Positions 1 through 8,858 are shown, counted from the stretch's first letter. The stretch is DNA of 64,000 nucleotides from Anaerolineales bacterium UBA2200 (GCA_002327925.1 DCVA01000024.1:132453-196452), one strand, 5' to 3'. Numbers and translations: made by a program. The notes: generated by a model from the sequence alone, not told the origin.

Positions 1-230
1 GTGATGTGTACATCGGCCAGACGGGCGGCGACCCGAGCATCTTCCCGGAGCTGCGCAACGCGGACAGCATCATCGCCGGTACCGCGAGCTTTTTCCCCGA
101 AATGTGGGGCGAGGACCTGGTGCCGTTGGCTATCCAGATGCTTAACAACAGCACCACACCACCGCCAGTGATGGAGCCCAAGACGATCTTCATCACATAC
201 GAGAATATCAACACTTACTATCCGCAGTAG
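1..230 (+). CDS. Sugar ABC transporter substrate-binding protein, C-terminal fragment
   Basis: This is the last 75 or so codons of a gene that begins before the window; the reading frame is open from base 3 to the TAG at 228-230. The residues GQTGGDPSIFPELRN and the following AGTASFFPEMWGEDLVPLA resemble the last lobe of ribose-type (type 1) periplasmic binding proteins, where the C-terminal part closes over the ligand and ends in a short extended tail. The strongest argument is position: the next genes are the ATPase and permease of a ribose-type ABC importer, and such receptors usually lead their operon. The family call is an inference from context and a short sequence; the substrate is unknown. 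Confidence 0.6.
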   Translation, partial: DVYIGQTGGDPSIFPELRNADSIIAGTASFFPEMWGEDLVPLAIQMLNNSTTPPPVMEPKTIFITYENINTYYPQ

Positions 231-240
231 GGAATGCCTC

Positions 241-274
241 AGACCGGCATCCGGAGATCTCCGGATGCCGGTCT
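241..274. terminator. Perfect 34-bp palindrome between receptor and ATPase genes
   Basis: Bases 241-274 read identically on both strands, centred on AGATCT, with arms beginning AGACCGGCATCCGG. It lies 10 bases after the receptor stop codon and just before the ATPase ribosome binding site. No T-run follows, so it is more likely a partial terminator or mRNA-end stabiliser that makes receptor mRNA more abundant than transporter mRNA, a common arrangement in binding-protein operons. Function is inferred; the palindrome is seen directly. Confidence 0.7.
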
Positions 275-300
275 CCTATCACGGCGAGGAGATGTGCCCG

Positions 301-1806
301 GTGGATCCCGTAATCCGCCTCTCAACGGCGCGAATCAGCAAGGCCTTTGGCGCGACGCAAGCTCTGAACCAGATCGACTTTGACTTGCGCGTTGGAGAAA
401 TTCACGCTCTGCTCGGGGAGAACGGCGCGGGCAAGTCCACTTTCATCAAGATCCTGGCAGGCGACTACTCAGCTGACCAGGGTGAGATCACCTACGACGG
501 CAAGCCCGTACGGCTGCAAAGCCCAAGCGACTCCCGCAACCTGGGCATCCGGGTGATCTACCAAGAGTTCAACCTCGTTCCCACGATGTCCGTTGCGGAG
601 AATATCTGCCTTGGCTCCTATCCGCCCGGGCGTCTTCCTGCCACCATCAACATCACCGAGATGAAGCGCCTCGCTCAGGAGGTTCTTGGACGCCTCGGTG
701 AGGAGATACCGATCCAGACGCTGGTGCGCAACCTAACCGTCGCCCAACAGCAGGTCGTGGAGATCGCCAAGGCCCTCTTGTGTCAGCCCACAGTTCTTAT
801 CATGGACGAGCCGACATCAGCACTCAACGACCAGGAGACCGAGCACCTCTTCGCCCTGCTCCGATCTCTGCGTGACCGTGGAGTGTCCATCATCTACATA
901 TCCCACCGTATTGACGAGCTCTTCAAACTGGCCAACCGTGTGACGGTGCTCCGCGACGGTGTAACTGTTGGCACAGTAGACATCGGCGCGGCAACGCGCG
1001 CTACGCTTGTTCAGATGATGGTGGGCCGCGAGCTGGCCGAGATGTACCCCAAGCGGTCCATTGCCCCGGGCCAGGTGCTGCTGGAGGTAAAGGGTCTGTC
1101 GGCCGCAGGCAACAAGGTGCGAGATGTTTCGTTCCAGGTGCGTCGTGGTGAGATAGTGGCCATCTTCGGGCTGCTGGGTGCCGGCCAGAGTGAACTCGCC
1201 CGGACCCTGTTCGGGGCGATTCCGGCCGCCAGTGGACACGTCCTGCTCGACGGCCAACCCATCACCCTCCACTCGACCACCGCCGCCCGCGCTGCGGGGA
1301 TTGGGTTAGTGCCAGAGGACCGCAAGACAGGGGGCCTGGTGGGCCAGCTGGGAGTCAAGGCGAACCTGACCCTGGCCGCCCTACCACGCTACGCCCGTTG
1401 CGGCATGGTCCGTACGGGGCTGGAAATGCGCGAGGCAACCGAGTGGGCAGACCGGCTGAACGTCAAGCGCGCCAGCATGTCGCAGCCAATACGATTCCTG
1501 AGCGGTGGCAACCAGCAAAAGGTGGTTATCGCTCGCTGGCTGGCGAATCAGTCCCGGGTACTGGTACTGGACCAGCCGACCCGTGGTGTTGACGTCGGCG
1601 CCAAAGTTGAGATCTATCGGCTTCTCGAGGACCTGTGTGAACAGGGTGTAGGAGTGGTGATCATTTCGATCGAGATGCCAGAGGTACTGGGCATCGCCGA
1701 CCACATCTATGTCATGTGCCAGGGTCGGATGGTCGGACCCTATTCGCGGACCGAGGCAACCAAGCACAAGCTGATGTCCTGCGCCGTAGGCATCGAGGGG
1801 GAGTGA
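301..1806 (+). CDS. Ribose-type sugar ABC transporter ATP-binding protein (two ATPase domains)
   Basis: A 501-residue RbsA/MglA-type energiser made of two fused ABC domains that drives sugar import at the membrane. The N-terminal half has the Walker A GENGAGKST and Walker B VLIMDEPTS; the C-terminal half has the degenerate Walker A GLLGAGQSE, normal for this family, the signature LSGGNQQKV and Walker B VLVLDQPTRG. The GTG at 301 is preferred because GAGGAG (286-291) sits 9 bases upstream. Upstream ATGs at 265 and 292 are in frame, but the first lies inside the 34-bp palindrome and the second abuts the ribosome binding site. The permease follows within 6 bases. A paralogue is at 9965. Confidence 0.93.
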   Translation: MDPVIRLSTARISKAFGATQALNQIDFDLRVGEIHALLGENGAGKSTFIKILAGDYSADQGEITYDGKPVRLQSPSDSRNLGIRVIYQEFNLVPTMSVAENICLGSYPPGRLPATINITEMKRLAQEVLGRLGEEIPIQTLVRNLTVAQQQVVEIAKALLCQPTVLIMDEPTSALNDQETEHLFALLRSLRDRGVSIIYISHRIDELFKLANRVTVLRDGVTVGTVDIGAATRATLVQMMVGRELAEMYPKRSIAPGQVLLEVKGLSAAGNKVRDVSFQVRRGEIVAIFGLLGAGQSELARTLFGAIPAASGHVLLDGQPITLHSTTAARAAGIGLVPEDRKTGGLVGQLGVKANLTLAALPRYARCGMVRTGLEMREATEWADRLNVKRASMSQPIRFLSGGNQQKVVIARWLANQSRVLVLDQPTRGVDVGAKVEIYRLLEDLCEQGVGVVIISIEMPEVLGIADHIYVMCQGRMVGPYSRTEATKHKLMSCAVGIEGE

Positions 1807-1811
1807 ACAGC

Positions 1812-2795
1812 ATGAGTTCAATGGGCACTGCACCTGCAGCGGGCATCTCTCAGGCTGTCGCGAGCAAGAAACTCGGACGACGTCTGCTGGATGCCGGTTT
1901 GCTGATATTTGCCGCAGTCGTCATGATTACCTTCAGCCTGACATCCAAGTACTTTCTCACTCCAGGCAACTGGATCAACATTCTGCTCTCCGTATCCATC
2001 ATCGGCATCATTGGCGTGGCGATGACGCTGGTGATCGTGTCAGGTGGTATAGATCTTTCGGCAGCGTCAACCATGGCGCTTGTTGGAAGTATCCAGGGCG
2101 TAATGGTGATGAAGCAAGGCCACCCCTGGTGGGTGGCACTACTCGTCTCGCTGGCTGTCGGGCTCATCATTGGTCTCTTCAACGCGCTGGTAGTGACCCG
2201 GCTCAAGATCGCTCCCTTCATCGTGACCCTGGCCATGTCAAACATTGTGCGCGGCGCGGCGTACATCTACACCACCGGGAACGCCATCTTCTTGCAGAGC
2301 CCGAGGCTGGAATGGTTTGGCGTGGGCCGTGTTCTCGGCATCCCTGTTCCGGTCCTCTTGATGCTTGGCGCTTACCTGGGTATGTGGGCGGCCTTGCGCT
2401 ACACGGTGTTTGGCCGCTACGTCTATGCCGTGGGCGGCAACCCAGTCGCAGCACGTCTGGCAGGCATTAACACAGACAGGTACCTCACTGGAGTGTTCGC
2501 CTTCAGCGGTCTGGCAGCAGCAGTGGCCGGAACCGTCCTGACCGGTTTAACGGCGACCGCTATGCCATCGGTCGGAGTCGGCTACGAGCTCGACGTCGTC
2601 ACGGCGGTCCTTCTCGGCGGCGCCAGCCTGCGAGGCGGCGAGGGCTCTATCTGGGGTACCCTGTTCGGAGTGATGATCATCGGCGTGCTCAACAACGGTA
2701 TGGCGCTGCTCAGTGTTCCCCCCTTCTGGCAGATCCTGGCCAAGGGAGTTTTGCTGCTCGGTGCTGTGTCACTCGACGCGCTACGCAAGAGGTAA
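1812..2795 (+). CDS. Ribose-type sugar ABC transporter permease
   Basis: A 327-residue polytopic membrane protein of the RbsC/BPD_transp_2 family. About eight to ten hydrophobic segments are visible, with the family hallmarks VSGGIDLSAAS near residue 80, GNPVAARLAGIN in a cytoplasmic loop, and GGASLRGGEGSIWGTLFG near the C-terminus. Start ATG at 1812 follows GAGGGGGAG, and the gene begins 6 bases after the ATPase stop. It would form the channel as a homodimer with the ATPase at 301. The single permease contrasts with the two permeases of the second transporter at 11523-13472. The substrate cannot be read from sequence. Confidence 0.93.
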   Translation: MSSMGTAPAAGISQAVASKKLGRRLLDAGLLIFAAVVMITFSLTSKYFLTPGNWINILLSVSIIGIIGVAMTLVIVSGGIDLSAASTMALVGSIQGVMVMKQGHPWWVALLVSLAVGLIIGLFNALVVTRLKIAPFIVTLAMSNIVRGAAYIYTTGNAIFLQSPRLEWFGVGRVLGIPVPVLLMLGAYLGMWAALRYTVFGRYVYAVGGNPVAARLAGINTDRYLTGVFAFSGLAAAVAGTVLTGLTATAMPSVGVGYELDVVTAVLLGGASLRGGEGSIWGTLFGVMIIGVLNNGMALLSVPPFWQILAKGVLLLGAVSLDALRKR

Positions 2796-2805
2796 GGGGG
2801 AAGCC

Positions 2806-3993
2806 ATGAACCGCGGCCGCGACGAGGTACGCATTCAGCGCTTAGGTCAGCAGATGCTCCTGGCAGGGCTGGACTATCTCATCCTGCGGCTACCCGAGAA
2901 CATGCTCTACGCCACCGGGTACTGGCCCATCTTCGGTGCCTCTATGGCCGTCGTTCCACGCGACGGAGAAGCCACCGTGTTCTACATCGATGGAGAGCAG
3001 TTGTTCGTCGCCGACGGTTGGGTCAGCGATGCCAGGCCCTACAAGTACTTCGACTTGGATGCCCTGGCTAATCCCAATCGCAGTCTCGGAGCAATGCTGG
3101 CTGATCTGTGGAAGGAGAAGGGCTATAACCCGCGCGGGACGATTGGCTATGAGGGAAACTTCGAGCTCGTCGCTGCCAACAATATCGGCGCCGAGGTCCG
3201 AGTACCCTCAGAGTCTGGCACCGCGCTCCTTCGAGAGGTGTTCCCGAACGCCAGACTCAACGACGCTTTCGGTGTACTGCGCACGGCCCGACTCATCAAG
3301 TCACCCGCCGAAATTGAGATGATGCGACTGGCCAATGAGGTCGCCTGCCTCGGTTATGCTGCCGCGCGTGAGGTGATGATACCCGGGCTCAAGGATTCGG
3401 AGGTTTCCGCCGCTGTCGAGGCCCTTATATATGGGCGCGGCGTTGGCTATCGGGGTTTGCGTCGTGCGCGCGGCTTTTGCCACGCGTTGTCCGGACCCAA
3501 CTCTGCGATGGGTGAGAATCCCTACTTCATCTCCAGCCCACGTGAGCTTCGACTCGGTGATGTGGTGCTGGTCGAACTGGATACCTTCGCGGATGGCTAT
3601 TTCAGTGACCTCAGCCGTACGCTGTGCGTCGGTCAGCCCGACTCGCGGGCACAGGAGATCTGGGGAATTGTCAACGAAGCTCTCGAGACGATGTTGACAG
3701 CGATCGAGCCAGGAGTGCAGGCCTGCGAGCTCAACCGCCTGGCCCGGGACGTTGTGACACACCACGGCTACCCCAACGGCTTCGTCCACCATGCCGGCCA
3801 TGGTATCGGCCTGCAATTCCACGAACCGCCAACCCTGCATCCCTGTAGTGACGAAGTGCTGGCGGAGGGTATGGTCCTCTCTCTCGAACCACACTGCTAC
3901 ATTACCGGGTGGGGGGGCGTGCGCGTGGAGGAGAACGTGGTTGTCACCCGTGACGGGTACCACCTGCTATCGGTTTACCCCCGCGGCCTGTAG
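2806..3993 (+). CDS. M24-family (creatinase/prolidase fold) metallohydrolase, copy 1
   Basis: A 395-residue protein with an N-terminal creatinase-like domain and a C-terminal pita-bread M24 catalytic domain. Visible metal-site motifs are GHGIGLQFHEPP (His), SLEPH (Glu) and RVEENVVVT (Glu). The segment VELDTFADGYFSDLSRT carries the second Asp, but the first ligand position, 11 residues before it (about residue 255), appears to be Glu. Start ATG 2806 follows AAGGGGGAAG and lies 10 bases after the permease. The family includes Xaa-Pro peptidases, creatinases and ectoine hydrolases, so the bond it cuts is open; context in a sugar-uptake operon argues against a simple housekeeping peptidase. A close paralogue lies at 15889. 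Confidence 0.85.
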   Translation: MNRGRDEVRIQRLGQQMLLAGLDYLILRLPENMLYATGYWPIFGASMAVVPRDGEATVFYIDGEQLFVADGWVSDARPYKYFDLDALANPNRSLGAMLADLWKEKGYNPRGTIGYEGNFELVAANNIGAEVRVPSESGTALLREVFPNARLNDAFGVLRTARLIKSPAEIEMMRLANEVACLGYAAAREVMIPGLKDSEVSAAVEALIYGRGVGYRGLRRARGFCHALSGPNSAMGENPYFISSPRELRLGDVVLVELDTFADGYFSDLSRTLCVGQPDSRAQEIWGIVNEALETMLTAIEPGVQACELNRLARDVVTHHGYPNGFVHHAGHGIGLQFHEPPTLHPCSDEVLAEGMVLSLEPHCYITGWGGVRVEENVVVTRDGYHLLSVYPRGL

Positions 3994-3999
3994 CCGCGG
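3981..3999 (+). other. Small hairpin over the stop codon of the M24 gene
   Basis: CCGCGGC and GCCGCGG flank a five-base loop that contains the start of the stop codon. There is no T-run, so it is weak as a terminator; it may slow 3-prime decay between the M24 and UroD genes. Confidence 0.3.
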
Positions 4000-4024
4000 C
4001 AACTACTGACACGAGGACATCGAC

Positions 4025-5203
4025 ATGACTAGGAGAGCTACGCTGACTCATCGGGAGCGAGTACGTCGCGCTCTCGAGCACCAGGAAGCGGACAGAGTGC
4101 CCATCGATTTGGGAGGAGTTCCGATCTTTACGACGATGCATAGAGATGCCGAAGTCGGACTGAAGGCCTATCTCGGCCTGCAAGGTGGCACCCAGGTGCA
4201 AACATCCATGACTTCGCAGACTGTGCGCCCAGATCCGCGGATCATGCAACGCTGGGATGTCGACTGTTACCCTCTGTGGGTGCGCAGCCCCAACGCCTGG
4301 AGGTTGGAACTGCGCGACGAGCCGGACGGAGGCTCCTGGTTCATCGATGAGTGGGGAGTGAAACAAGCGCGCCCTGCCGGTGGATTCTACTACGACATGG
4401 CAGGCCACCCGCTGCGAGGTGCCACCCTGGCCGACCTGGAGCGCTTTCGCTTTCCACAGCCACGCGACCCAGGGCGCATTGCCGGACTGGCGGACGAGGC
4501 CCGCGAGATTCACGAGAACACCAGCTACTGCGTGGTGATGAACCCGGTCGGGGCGACAGGAGTGGTCGCGCAGGGAGCCTTTCTCTGTGGATTCGAAGAC
4601 TGGTTCATGAAGATCGCCTCAGACAAGCCATTTGTCCGTGCCCTTGTGTCGATGCTGGAAGACTTCCACATTCAGCAATGGGACATGATCCTCGACACTG
4701 CCGGCCGCTACATTGACGTCGCTCTAATGTCCGACGACATCGGCTTTCAGAACGGCCCGCAATTCCGGCCTGCCCTGTACCGCGAGCTTTTCAAGCCCAC
4801 TCATGCCCGCATTGCCGCCTTCATCAAGAGCAAAGCACCCCACATCAAAGTACTCTACCACAGTTGCGGAGACGTGTGGCAATATCTGAACGACTTTGCC
4901 GAGAATGGCTTTGATGCCTGGAACCCAGTCCAGGTATCCTGTCCTGACTTTCAAGACACGGCCCGTCTCAAGTCCACGTTCGGAGACAAAATCGCCTTCT
5001 GGGGTGGAGGCGTGGATACCCAAAGCGTGCTTCCTTTCGGCACTCCGAACGAGGTGCGTGCGGAGGTCACCCGCCGCATGTCCGATCTCAAGCCCGGCGG
5101 GGGGTTTGTTTTCGCCACGGTGCAAAATGTACAACGCGACGTGCCTCCCGAGAACGTCGTTGCCTGCTTTGATGCAGCGCTGGAACAAAGCTGGTACGAA
5201 TAG
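4025..5203 (+). CDS. Uroporphyrinogen decarboxylase (UroD)-family protein, probable methyltransferase type
   Basis: A 392-residue member of the URO-D superfamily, opening with HRERVRRALEHQEADRVP, a start shared by many UroD-like proteins outside haem synthesis. The motif YHSCGD near residue 278 matches the His-x-Cys zinc site of MtaA/CmuA-type methyltransferases rather than true HemE, and there are no other haem genes nearby. Such proteins move methyl groups to or from corrinoid carriers, but no corrinoid-binding protein is encoded in this window, so the reaction is uncertain. It lies in the first transporter operon, 31 bases after the M24 gene and 34 before a dehydrogenase. A role in demethylating an imported substrate is possible but speculative. 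Confidence 0.85.
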   Translation: MTRRATLTHRERVRRALEHQEADRVPIDLGGVPIFTTMHRDAEVGLKAYLGLQGGTQVQTSMTSQTVRPDPRIMQRWDVDCYPLWVRSPNAWRLELRDEPDGGSWFIDEWGVKQARPAGGFYYDMAGHPLRGATLADLERFRFPQPRDPGRIAGLADEAREIHENTSYCVVMNPVGATGVVAQGAFLCGFEDWFMKIASDKPFVRALVSMLEDFHIQQWDMILDTAGRYIDVALMSDDIGFQNGPQFRPALYRELFKPTHARIAAFIKSKAPHIKVLYHSCGDVWQYLNDFAENGFDAWNPVQVSCPDFQDTARLKSTFGDKIAFWGGGVDTQSVLPFGTPNEVRAEVTRRMSDLKPGGGFVFATVQNVQRDVPPENVVACFDAALEQSWYE

Positions 5204-5237
5204 AGTCTCACTGACCCCGCTTTGGAAAGGACGCACA

Positions 5238-6323
5238 ATGGGCACACCGTCCAACATTACTGAACCGGGCAATACCATGCAGGCTCTTGTTCTACTTGAG
5301 CCACATCGTTTTGAGATTCAGACCGTTCCGGTTCCCAGGCCGGGACCCGGCGAAGTGCTCTGTCAGGTGAGGGCCACCTCAATATGCGGGACGGATCCGA
5401 AGGTTATCAACGGCAAGACTCCCGGGTGGCCTCCGGACTATCCTTTCATCCTGGGTCACGAATGGACCGGCCAGGTCGTTGAGCTCGGCGAAGGGGTTGT
5501 TGGCTGGCAGCCAGGCGACCGGGTAGTCGGCGAACCTCACAAGGGATGCGGGTATTGCCGCCAGTGCCTGACCGGCAACTACAACATGTGTGACAACTAT
5601 GGCCGTCCCGAGACCGGCCACCGCCATTACGGGTTCAGGTCGCAAGGCAGTTATGCCGAGTATATGGTTGCTGCGGCCAGAACCCTCCACCGACTCCCCG
5701 AAAGCATCGGTTACGTGGAAGGGACCATGGTTGGCAGTGCTGGCGTGGCACTGAATGGCTTACGGCTGGCAGGCGTGGAGCCGGCTGCGACCGGACTCGT
5801 TATCGGCCCGGGGGCCATCGGGTTGTGCGCCATCCAGCTGCTGAAGGCGATGGGGGCTGCACGTGTCATCTGCGTGGGACGCGCCGGAGCACGCTTGAAC
5901 ATGGCCCGCGAGATCGGTGCCGACGATCTGATTGACTCCCAGCGCGGAGATGCGGTCCAGCAGGTGCTGGATCTGACGTGCGGACGGGGCGTCGATATCT
6001 CCATCGAATCGGCAGGCGCTGACGAGGGTCCAACGTGGGCGATCAGGATGACCCGGCTGGGCGGCAAGATCGTGCTTCTGGCTCACTTCGTGCCGTCTGA
6101 GCGAACCATCCCGATTCAGGAAATGTCTTTCAAGCAGCTGACCATGTATGGAGTCAAAGCCGACCCCAATACCTATGATCAGGTGATCAGCTTCGTTGCG
6201 GCAGGCAGTTTGCAACTCAAGCCGTTGGTCAGTCATGTGTACCCGCTAGGCGATTTTGCCCGGGCGCTGGACACCTTTGTGAATCGCCGTGAGGGTGCCA
6301 TGAAAGTGGCCATCCAGAACTGA
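5238..6323 (+). CDS. Zinc-dependent alcohol/polyol dehydrogenase, copy 1
   Basis: A 361-residue medium-chain dehydrogenase. The catalytic zinc residues are in SICGTDPK (Cys) and GHEW (His, Glu); the structural-zinc cysteines are in GCGYCRQCLTGNYNMC; the nucleotide-binding turn is GPGAIGLCAIQ near residue 190. Family members oxidise polyols, sugars or threonine with NAD(P). Start ATG 5238 follows GGAAAGGA. It is nearly a twin of the gene at 6961: long stretches are the same, including EPHKGCG and GHRHYGF. It ends the first operon and is followed by 637 bases without a gene. The specific substrate is not known. Confidence 0.9.
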   Translation: MGTPSNITEPGNTMQALVLLEPHRFEIQTVPVPRPGPGEVLCQVRATSICGTDPKVINGKTPGWPPDYPFILGHEWTGQVVELGEGVVGWQPGDRVVGEPHKGCGYCRQCLTGNYNMCDNYGRPETGHRHYGFRSQGSYAEYMVAAARTLHRLPESIGYVEGTMVGSAGVALNGLRLAGVEPAATGLVIGPGAIGLCAIQLLKAMGAARVICVGRAGARLNMAREIGADDLIDSQRGDAVQQVLDLTCGRGVDISIESAGADEGPTWAIRMTRLGGKIVLLAHFVPSERTIPIQEMSFKQLTMYGVKADPNTYDQVISFVAAGSLQLKPLVSHVYPLGDFARALDTFVNRREGAMKVAIQN

Positions 6324-6960
6324 GGGGGGTCTGCTGCTGCCCTTTGTCACCCATCGGTGTTCGACTCCGTCAAGATCTCGCGCACAGCCGCCAGACGCGT
6401 CCGGAAGACTGTGCAGCACTGAGCGTTCGAAGTTGGTCGATACGCACTTTCCCGTCGATCACGTTGGGCAGCGACGCGCCGAACCGCGCTTGCTTGACTT
6501 CTGCCAACTGCTATGTTATGCTCAGCATGCGGGCTGTATACAATATGCAGTATCTAGGTTGATCGCCTGACCACACTAAAACGCGCTGTTGCGGACCAAT
6601 CCATGCACGACCATCATCGACCACTCCGACAACCCGATGAGGCAAGTCCCGTAGTCGGAGAAGCGGCGATCCTGTGGCGCGGCCGGCTCAGACCGATCAC
6701 GGTCGAGCCAACACCGTCTCTCCGTCATTGCCATCCCCTCTTCTTCCCTCTCCCCGCCAGAGGCTTCTCCGGTGATCCCAGAGGCGCCCGTCCCCTGGTG
6801 CGTGTGTCTTGATGAGAATCGATTGCCTTATTGCTTCAGTCCATGGCCGATTGCGGGAGGCGCCGCTTCAAAGGACGGCTGCCGAGTTGGCTGAAGGTGA
6901 TGAACCAAGCCGAACGTTTGGAACGGATCCAATTACCAATCAGGAGGAGAGATTACCATC
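6324..6960. other. Gene-free stretch with promoter and operator for the second operon
   Basis: No convincing gene is seen in these 637 bases. Short open frames lack ribosome binding sites and family resemblance. The useful signals are a promoter at 6494-6522, a palindrome at 6535-6542 and a strong ribosome binding site (AGGAGGAGA) just before 6961. The leader from promoter to start codon would be about 430 bases, so further regulatory structure is possible, but I see no known riboswitch in it. Confidence 0.5.
6494..6542 (+). promoter_or_regulatory. Sigma-70-like promoter with TGTATACA operator candidate
   Basis: TTGACT at 6494-6499 and TATGCT at 6517-6522 are spaced by 17 bases, close to the vegetative consensus. 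The palindrome TGTATACA at 6535-6542 sits just past the expected transcription start. FCD-type GntR regulators often bind short palindromes with GTATAC-like or GTnnnAC cores, and such a regulator is encoded at 8096 in the operon this promoter would drive. Autoregulation is therefore plausible but inferred. Confidence 0.5.
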
Positions 6961-8046
6961 ATGAGCTCAACGCTGGCAAAGCCGGGCAAGACAATGCAGG
7001 CCCTGGTTCTTCTGGAACCGCATCGCTTTGAGATCCAGGAGGTCCCGACACCACAGCCTGGACCGGGCGAGGTTCTTTGTCGGGTGCGGGCTACGGCCAT
7101 ATGCGGCAGTGACCCCAAGGTCATTGACGGCAAGATCCCTGGCTGGCCGCCCGGGTACCCCTTCATCGCCGGCCATGAGTGGGCAGGGCAGGTAGTGCAG
7201 CTCGGCGAAGGCGTGACCGGATGGAAGCCGGGCGAGCGCGTGGTCGGTGAGCCGCACAAGGGATGTGGATCCTGTCGGCAATGCCTCACTGGCAACTACA
7301 ACATGTGCGACAACTACGGCTTTCCTGAGAGCGGACACCGCCACTATGGCTTCAAGTCACAGGGTAGCTATGCGGACTATATGGTCGTTTCGGCTAAGGC
7401 CCTGCATAGCCTTCCTGATAGCATCGGCTATGCCGAGGGGACGATGGTGGGCAGCGCCGGAGTGGCTCTGCACGGGCTGCGCCTGGCTGGAGTGGAGCCG
7501 GCGGCCACAGGACTGGTCATCGGACCCGGTGCCATTGGCCTGTGCGCCATTCAGTTGCTCAAGGCCATGGGCGCCACACGCGTGATTTGCGTCGGACGCA
7601 CCGGAGCCCGCCTGAACATGGCCCGCGAAATTGGTGCGGACGATCTGGTCGACTCGCTCACCGGCACTGCAGTTGAGCAAGTGCTTGACCTGACTGGCGG
7701 CAGGGGTGTCGATATCAGCGTCGAGACTGCCGCTGCTGAGGAAGGACCCACTTACGCAATCAAGATGACGCGGTTGGGTGGCAAGATCGTGTTGATCGGT
7801 TTCTTCATTCCTCCTGAGAGAACTATCCCGATGCAGGCGGTCGTCTTCAAACAACTTTCTCTGTACGGAGTGAAGGCAGATCCCAACTCGTACGATCAGG
7901 TGCTCAGTTTTGTTGTCGCAGGCAAGCTTGCACTCAAACCCTTGATCAGCCATGTGTTCCCGCTGCGCGAGTTCGCCAAGGCGCTGGACACGTTTGTCAA
8001 CCGCCGCGAGGGGGCGATGAAGGTAGTGATCGAGGCGGAAGGGTGA
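6961..8046 (+). CDS. Zinc-dependent alcohol/polyol dehydrogenase, copy 2
   Basis: A 361-residue medium-chain dehydrogenase, same length as and nearly identical in layout to the gene at 5238. It has AICGSDPK and GHEW for catalytic zinc, GCGSCRQCLTGNYNMC for structural zinc and GPGAIGLCAIQ for the dinucleotide. Differences cluster at surface positions and around residues 260-280 (FFIPPERT against HFVPSERT), which might tune specificity. Strong ribosome binding site AGGAGGAGA precedes ATG 6961. It is the first gene after the promoter at 6494 and is followed by a GntR regulator. Probably a tandem duplicate with a related role; the substrate is unknown. Confidence 0.9.
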   Translation: MSSTLAKPGKTMQALVLLEPHRFEIQEVPTPQPGPGEVLCRVRATAICGSDPKVIDGKIPGWPPGYPFIAGHEWAGQVVQLGEGVTGWKPGERVVGEPHKGCGSCRQCLTGNYNMCDNYGFPESGHRHYGFKSQGSYADYMVVSAKALHSLPDSIGYAEGTMVGSAGVALHGLRLAGVEPAATGLVIGPGAIGLCAIQLLKAMGATRVICVGRTGARLNMAREIGADDLVDSLTGTAVEQVLDLTGGRGVDISVETAAAEEGPTYAIKMTRLGGKIVLIGFFIPPERTIPMQAVVFKQLSLYGVKADPNSYDQVLSFVVAGKLALKPLISHVFPLREFAKALDTFVNRREGAMKVVIEAEG

Positions 8047-8095
8047 GCACAGGCGCCGTAGCACCTTGACGACCGGGCTCAAGCGGAGGTGTGGT

Positions 8096-8842
8096 GTGGC
8101 AGTAAATGGCAGCGCGATTCAATACAAGACCAAACAGGACATCGTGTACACACAGCTGTATGACGAGATCGTTTCGGGTGGCCATCTTCCCGGCGAAAGA
8201 CTCGATCTCAATGAGATCGCTGCACGCTACGGCACGAGCCGCACGCCCGTTCGCGAGGCGATGTGGAGGCTGGAATCGGATGGCCTGATCACCGTTGCGC
8301 CTCATCGCGGTTTTGTCGTCTCCAATCTTCCCGTAGAAGAAATCGCGGAGCTGTATCATATACGCGCCGTCCTGGAGGGGTTGGCGTCGCGATTGGCGGC
8401 CGGCAGGCTGTCATCGGAGGAAGCTTCTGCTCTCAGGGCACACCTGGAGGAGATGCAGACATGCCTCGACGGCGGGGAATGCCAGTCGATCAACACCCTG
8501 AACCTGCCCTTTCACGAGATCATCTTCGCCGCCGCCAAGTCACCTCTCTTGTATCGCTACATTTCGAGCCTCTATGCGGCCACAGCTCGTTACCGCGTAC
8601 TGACCACCACATGGCCCGGTAGAGCCCGGGAGATAGTCGCCGAACACCGCGCTCTGGCGGAAGCGATCATCGCGGGTGATGCCGGGGAGGCGGAGCGTAT
8701 TGCGCGCTTGCACCAGGAGAACAACGCACGTACCGTCATCGCTGTTGCCCACTCTCTCGGCGAGACTCCCTTACAAACCCTTACTGCATCTGAGCCGGCG
8801 ACAGGTGCCAGTCATACTGGCACGCACAGTCCGGTACACTAG
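8096..8842 (+). CDS. GntR-family transcriptional regulator (FCD subfamily)
   Basis: A 248-residue regulator. The N-terminal winged helix-turn-helix contains LNEIAARYGTSRTPVREAM, the recognition-helix pattern of GntR proteins. The C-terminal all-helical FCD domain has its metal/ligand His positions in FHEIIF, EHRALAEAI and RLHQENN. GTG 8096 is chosen because GGAGG (8085-8089) lies 6 bases upstream; an in-frame TTG at 8066 has no ribosome binding site. FCD regulators respond to small acids or sugar-derived metabolites. Its place between two dehydrogenases of the operon suggests it controls this cluster, possibly through the palindrome at 6535. Confidence 0.92.
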   Translation: MAVNGSAIQYKTKQDIVYTQLYDEIVSGGHLPGERLDLNEIAARYGTSRTPVREAMWRLESDGLITVAPHRGFVVSNLPVEEIAELYHIRAVLEGLASRLAAGRLSSEEASALRAHLEEMQTCLDGGECQSINTLNLPFHEIIFAAAKSPLLYRYISSLYAATARYRVLTTTWPGRAREIVAEHRALAEAIIAGDAGEAERIARLHQENNARTVIAVAHSLGETPLQTLTASEPATGASHTGTHSPVH

Positions 8843-8858
8843 ACACAGGAGTACAGAA

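Noticed and set aside
265..300. Upstream ATG codons at 265 and 292 as starts of the first ABC ATPase
   Set aside because: The first lies inside the 34-bp palindrome and the second touches GAGGAG, whereas GTG 301 has that ribosome binding site at normal distance and matches the family N-terminus.
4025..5203. HemE (haem biosynthesis uroporphyrinogen decarboxylase)
   Set aside because: It has a methyltransferase-type HSCG motif and sits in a sugar operon with no other haem gene.
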